Source: Nocardia exalbida NBRC 100660
GTDB taxonomy: Bacteria > Actinomycetota > Actinomycetes > Mycobacteriales > Mycobacteriaceae
DNA: 64,000 bases
Assembly: GCF_000308575.1 (NCBI RefSeq)
Contig: NZ_BAFZ01000120.1
Span: forward strand, 18,148-82,147
Direction of reading: 5' to 3'
The position numbers and the translations under genes are program-made. The notes below the pieces were generated by a model that saw nothing but the letters and a program-made list of their open reading frames with translations, was not told the DNA's origin and made no database searches. How positions within the stretch are numbered: position 1 is the stretch's first letter; every line of letters starts with the position of its first letter. This document shows positions 60,718-64,000 of this stretch, piece after piece.

Positions 60718-61918
60718 CCGGCAGCGATGTCGGCCGGTGGACGAGAATGCCGGTCTCCCAGGGGATTCGGTCCTCGGGTACGGCGAGCCGGAGCGTCGGC
60801 AGCTCGGTGACGAGCCTGCGCAGCACCTCGGTGATCTCCATACGCGCCATGGCCGCACCCATGCAGTGGTGCATGCCGTAGCCGAATTGCAGGTGCCGCT
60901 TGCCGTTACGGGCCGGGTCGATCACCGCCGGGTCCGGGTACACCTCGGGATCACGGTTGGCCGAATGCGCGTCGGCGTAGACGATATCGCCGGGATACAG
61001 CGTCCCCTGTGACAGCGTGAGTTCACGGGTGGTGACGCGCGGGAAGGTCGAGATCCGTCCCAGCGGTAGCAACCGCAGGAACTCCTCCACCGCGGCGGGG
61101 ATGGCGTCCGGATCGTCCACCAGGTACTGCCACAGCTCCGGCCTGGCGAGTGCCACGTAGGCGATCTTGGTGATCACCGACAGGATGTTCTGGTCGCCAC
61201 CGACCAGTGAGCCGAGCAGGATGGCCGCGTACTCCCCGTCGGTGACCGGCGGCGACACGGAGTCGCGCGCCGCGAGCAGGTCGAGGATCAGGCCGGGCCG
61301 CAGCTCACGCCGCCGGGCGACGAGATCCTCGATGTAGTGGTACAGGGTCCAGAACTCGCCCAGCAGCTTGTCCACATCGCTGCCGTCGCCGAGCTGCATC
61401 GCCCGCGACAGATGCCGGAAATAGTCGATGTCGGCAGTCGGTATGCCGAGATAGTCGACGTTGACGCCGATGGTCACCGGATCCAGCAGCGCCCGAACGA
61501 GATCGGCCGATCCGCGCTCGTGCTGTTCGCGCAGGTCGGCGAGCGCGTCGTCGAGTACCCGGTGCACCGCGGGCGCTCGCCGGGCCATGGTGGCGGCACT
61601 GTAGGCGGAGGCCACGAAGCCTTTGAGCCGCCCGTGACCGGGGTGGTCGAGGTTGAGCAGCATTTCCGTCGGCATGATGGTCGGCAGGAAGCTCGGCCCG
61701 TCCTCGACGTTGGTCTCGGCGCGCGCGAAGCTGAGGTCGGTCAGGACCGCGTGCACGTCGCGGTAGGCGGTCACGTGCACCGCGGTGTGGCCGCTGGGCA
61801 GTTTCACCTGCGGTAAGCCGCCGGTGGAACGCTGCGGTAATGGTTCGATCATGAGCGGCGGCGCGATATTGGCGATGCCGTCGAGATCGACCCGGACCGC
61901 GTCGAGTGCGTGGGTCAT
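60707..61918 (-). CDS. Cytochrome P450 with unusual I-helix
   Basis: A 403-residue P450. ExxR is EEFLR and the heme loop FGYGMHHCMG has C352 as ligand. The I-helix reads GSLVGGDQNILSV, so the conserved Thr of the acid-alcohol pair is replaced (Q-N). That is seen in some P450s doing substrate-assisted or coupling chemistry in antibiotic pathways. The ATG at 61918 overlaps the MFS stop by four bases (ATGA), so both are co-transcribed. No redox partner nearby. Confidence 0.93.
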   Translation of the reverse strand: MTHALDAVRVDLDGIANIAPPLMIEPLPQRSTGGLPQVKLPSGHTAVHVTAYRDVHAVLTDLSFARAETNVEDGPSFLPTIMPTEMLLNLDHPGHGRLKGFVASAYSAATMARRAPAVHRVLDDALADLREQHERGSADLVRALLDPVTIGVNVDYLGIPTADIDYFRHLSRAMQLGDGSDVDKLLGEFWTLYHYIEDLVARRRELRPGLILDLLAARDSVSPPVTDGEYAAILLGSLVGGDQNILSVITKIAYVALARPELWQYLVDDPDAIPAAVEEFLRLLPLGRISTFPRVTTRELTLSQGTLYPGDIVYADAHSANRDPEVYPDPAVIDPARNGKRHLQFGYGMHHCMGAAMARMEITEVLRRLVTELPTLRLAVPEDRIPWETGILVHRPTSLPVTW

Positions 61919-63243
61919 GAGGTGACTCCTTCTGGACTGGAACCGATGTCCCGGTTCTCGGTGGCTCGTGCGTTGCCGCGCACCGCGACGATGAGGATGG
62001 TGAGCACCACGAGCAGGGCGATGAGCACGCCGACAGTGATCGTGAAGGCGGAGCGGTAGACGTCGGGATGGCCGAACTGGCCCGCGGCGGTGTCGTCGGC
62101 GGCCTTCCCGCTGAGCCGGGTGCCGACGACCGTAGCGAGCACGATGGCGTAACCGGCGACGAACAGCGCTTCGCTGCCGATGCGGAAGAAGTTCAGCAGG
62201 CCCGCGGCGGTGCCGCCGCGTTCGGCGGGCACCACGGAGAGCGCGTGACCGTCGACCAGGCCGATGGGCAGGCCGAAACCGAGGCCGAGCAACACCATCG
62301 GCAAGATGATCCAGGCCACCGAACGGTCCTGGGAGAGCGCGAGCACACCGGCGTTGCCGAGGATCGCGGCGCCCAGCGCGAGGTAGACCACCCTGCCGAC
62401 GGTCAGCGCCGGGAAGCGGGTGACGAGGTGGCCGATGGCCACCGGCGCGACGAAGACCGGAATGGTCATCGCGAGCATGAGCAATCCGGCCGCGCCCGCC
62501 GAGAGGTCGGTGATGCCGCTCAGCGCCGAAGGCAGGTAGGTCAGCAGGGTGACGAAGCCGATCGATCCGGCGACCGGAACCAGGCACATGGCCAGGAATT
62601 CCCGATTGCGCAGCAGACCGAGATCGAGGATCGGGCCGTGTTCGACGACAGCGGGTTTCGCGGCGGGCAGCACCCGCGTGCCGACACCGGCGGCCGCGAG
62701 GATCACCGCGTGCACCAGGAAGACGCCCCGCCAGTCCAGCAGTGAGATGAGGATGCCGGAGATGGTGGGGCCGAGCGCGAGACCGAGACCGTTCACGGTG
62801 CCGAAAACGGCGAACGCCTTGATCCGCCGGGCCCCCTCGTAGGCCGCCGACAGCAGCGCGGTGGCGCCGGTCAGGATGGCCGCGGCGCCGATGCCCGCGA
62901 CGACGCGAGCCAGGTCGAGGACGAACAGGTTCGGTGCGGCGACGCTGCCGATACTGCCCGCGACGACGAGCGCGGTACCGATCCCGAAGGTGCGCCGATG
63001 TCCGACTCGGTCGCTGACCGCGCCCCACAGCAGCGTGGTGAGGGCGAAGGCGACGTTGAATCCGTTGACGACCCATTGCAGCGCGGCGGGATTCGATCCG
63101 AGGTCCTGCGAGATGAGCGGAAGGGCGATGGCGGTGCCCGCGATGGCCATCGGCGTGACGAACTGGGCGGTGAGCACTACGGGCAGTGTGGCACCGCTGG
63201 GTGGTGCGCCGCGGGTTTCGGTTGCGGTGGTGACGGTCGACAT
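61915..63243 (-). CDS. MFS transporter (DHA2/drug-efflux type)
   Basis: A 442-residue permease with 12-14 helices. The loop 2-3 motif reads GAVSDRVGHRRTFGIG, helix 4 carries LARVVAGIGAAAI, and motif C-like LGLALGPTISGIL marks an exporter. The ATG at 63243 follows GGGGG; an upstream extension to 63279 is rejected. It precedes the P450 with a 4-base overlap and is divergent from an FAD monooxygenase, typical of an antibiotic efflux and modification locus. Confidence 0.9.
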   Translation of the reverse strand: MSTVTTATETRGAPPSGATLPVVLTAQFVTPMAIAGTAIALPLISQDLGSNPAALQWVVNGFNVAFALTTLLWGAVSDRVGHRRTFGIGTALVVAGSIGSVAAPNLFVLDLARVVAGIGAAAILTGATALLSAAYEGARRIKAFAVFGTVNGLGLALGPTISGILISLLDWRGVFLVHAVILAAAGVGTRVLPAAKPAVVEHGPILDLGLLRNREFLAMCLVPVAGSIGFVTLLTYLPSALSGITDLSAGAAGLLMLAMTIPVFVAPVAIGHLVTRFPALTVGRVVYLALGAAILGNAGVLALSQDRSVAWIILPMVLLGLGFGLPIGLVDGHALSVVPAERGGTAAGLLNFFRIGSEALFVAGYAIVLATVVGTRLSGKAADDTAAGQFGHPDVYRSAFTITVGVLIALLVVLTILIVAVRGNARATENRDIGSSPEGVTS

Positions 63244-63309
63244 GAATACCCCCTGGGGCGGTCGGAATGGACTCGGCACGGTGGATGGGAGGACTTCGAG
63301 ACGTAGGAG

Positions 63310-63353
63310 AGGTACTACTCAATTAGTAGGTACTATGATCCTAGTATCTACCT
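63310..63353. promoter_or_regulatory. Operator-like repeats between the MFS and monooxygenase genes
   Basis: AGGTACTA occurs at 63310-63317 and again at 63328-63335, 18 bases apart. The second copy opens a 26-base element ending TACCT (63349-63353) with an inner CTACT/AGTAG pair at 63316-63330. The same half-site lies upstream of arsR at 60308. Likely the ArsR-controlled divergent promoter region. Confidence 0.6.
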
Positions 63354-63405
63354 CGAGCTTCGTACAACCGCTGCCGCGGACCAGACCTCGCCCCAGGAGC
63401 ATGTG

Positions 63406-64000
63406 ATGAGCACGGCGCACCGGCCCCGGCCGAATCCGGTCGACACCGACATCGACACCGATGTCCTGGTGGTCGGCGGCGGGCCGGTCGGCATGCTGGT
63501 CGCCGCCGAGCTGGCACTGCAACGCATCCGGGTCGTCGTGGTCGAGACCCGCGCCGAACTCGACCGGCGCCCGCGGGCGGGCACGGTGCACGCCCGGTCG
63601 CTGTCGCTGCTGGCACGCCGCGGATATCTGCCCTCCGCGACTTCCGAAGCGATACAGCGTGATCCGCACGGCGTGCGCCGGTCCCCGTTCCAGTTCGCGG
63701 CGCAACCGGTGCTGACGATCAGCGCGCCCGGCGTCGAGCCCGGTCCGATCGCGGGCATTCCGCAGGCACGGCTGGAGGCGGCCTTCGAGGAGCGCGCGGG
63801 CCATCTGGGCGCACGAATCCTGCGCGGTCACACCGTCACCGGACTCGAGGCCGACGACGACGCGGTGGTGGCCGAGGTGGCCGCCGAGGCCGGACATCGC
63901 TCGCTGCGTGTCCGCGCCCGCTACGCCGTCGGCGCCGACGGTGCCCGCAGCCTCGTCGCCCGCATCGGCGATTTCCCGGCGCAGGTGTACCCGGCGACCA
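63406..64000 (+). CDS. FAD-dependent monooxygenase, 3' end beyond the window
   Basis: The first 198 residues of a class A flavoprotein monooxygenase. Residues ~20-36 are the Rossmann motif VLVVGGGPVGMLVAAEL, RAGTVHARSLSLLARRG is the substrate-side loop typical of polyketide and phenol hydroxylases and rifampicin monooxygenase-like enzymes, and YAVGADGARS is the DG motif. AGGAG six bases before the ATG at 63406 fixes the start. Divergent from the MFS/P450 pair. Substrate unknown. Confidence 0.9.
   Translation, partial: MSTAHRPRPNPVDTDIDTDVLVVGGGPVGMLVAAELALQRIRVVVVETRAELDRRPRAGTVHARSLSLLARRGYLPSATSEAIQRDPHGVRRSPFQFAAQPVLTISAPGVEPGPIAGIPQARLEAAFEERAGHLGARILRGHTVTGLEADDDAVVAEVAAEAGHRSLRVRARYAVGADGARSLVARIGDFPAQVYPAT

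Noticed and set aside
1..64000. CRISPR array, integrated phage or integrative element
   Set aside because: No regularly spaced repeats, no integrase or capsid genes, and no attachment-site pair; the tail-fibre-like gene stands alone.

Overview
The window is high-GC actinobacterial DNA. Frequent GTG/TTG starts, 4-base ATGA/GTGA gene overlaps, GGAGG-type ribosome sites, and families typical of mycolic-acid actinomycetes (many P450s, TIGR00027-type methyltransferases, DUF6492, DUF6924, DUF1931, WYL and HxlR regulators) suggest Nocardia or a close relative. No rRNA, tRNA, CRISPR array or intact transposon was seen. The genus is an inference.

Layout. (1) 0-1.1 kb: a small ORF coupled to a HExxH metallopeptidase that looks like a polymorphic-toxin domain. 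(2) 1.7-11.3 kb, minus strand: a compact protein-rescue operon, dnaK-grpE-cbpA-cbpM-clpB-trx-UBP zinc finger-cNMP/glutaredoxin/FAD-oxidoreductase fusion-DUF1931 histone-fold protein, headed by a broken general-stress gene. Genes overlap or lie 0-15 bases apart. (3) 12-18.3 kb: an orphan SUKH-like gene, an IS3 scrap, a small acyl-carrier-protein cluster (ACP, chimeric aminotransferase/HAD, lipid kinase, SDR), then decayed pieces (WD40, HNH). (4) 18.4-27.5 kb: tandem PAP2 phosphatase, divergent WYL/SDR pair, MFS transporter, HD protein, exported hydrolase, FAD monooxygenase, hemerythrin. (5) 28-30.5 kb: a heavily frameshifted DUF6603-like/IPT gene. (6) 30.8-39 kb: P450, hydrolase-DUF6817 fusion with a divergent TetR and twin operators, DEAD-box helicase, IS110 scrap, methyltransferase, P-loop kinase. 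(7) 39.8-46.4 kb: an unusual group made of a class 3 lipase, and a minus-strand run of a tail-fibre-like repeat protein, a propeller-like protein and an EEP-family phosphodiesterase/nuclease, then a DUF6492 protein. (8) 46.4-59.7 kb: regulator/enzyme pairs (MarR/old yellow enzyme, SnoaL/HxlR, XRE-cupin/metallo-beta-lactamase), two tandem membrane-anchored paralogues, Ohr, and several decayed genes (TetR, ECF41 sigma factor, LLM oxidoreductase, alpha/beta hydrolase). (9) 59.9-64 kb: cold-shock protein with a clean terminator, then an ArsR/P450/MFS/FAD-monooxygenase locus with shared operator-like sites, cut by the window end.

How the parts work together. Region 2 reads as one heat/oxidative-stress unit: disaggregation (ClpB-DnaK-GrpE-CbpA, with CbpM as J-protein modulator), thiol redox, and a small histone-fold protein. 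Region 9 reads as an inducible detoxification or antibiotic-modification set. Decay is common outside the core operon: at least eight loci show frameshifts, internal deletions or end truncations. The large core genes are intact, which favours real decay, although indel error in the assembly cannot be excluded from sequence alone.
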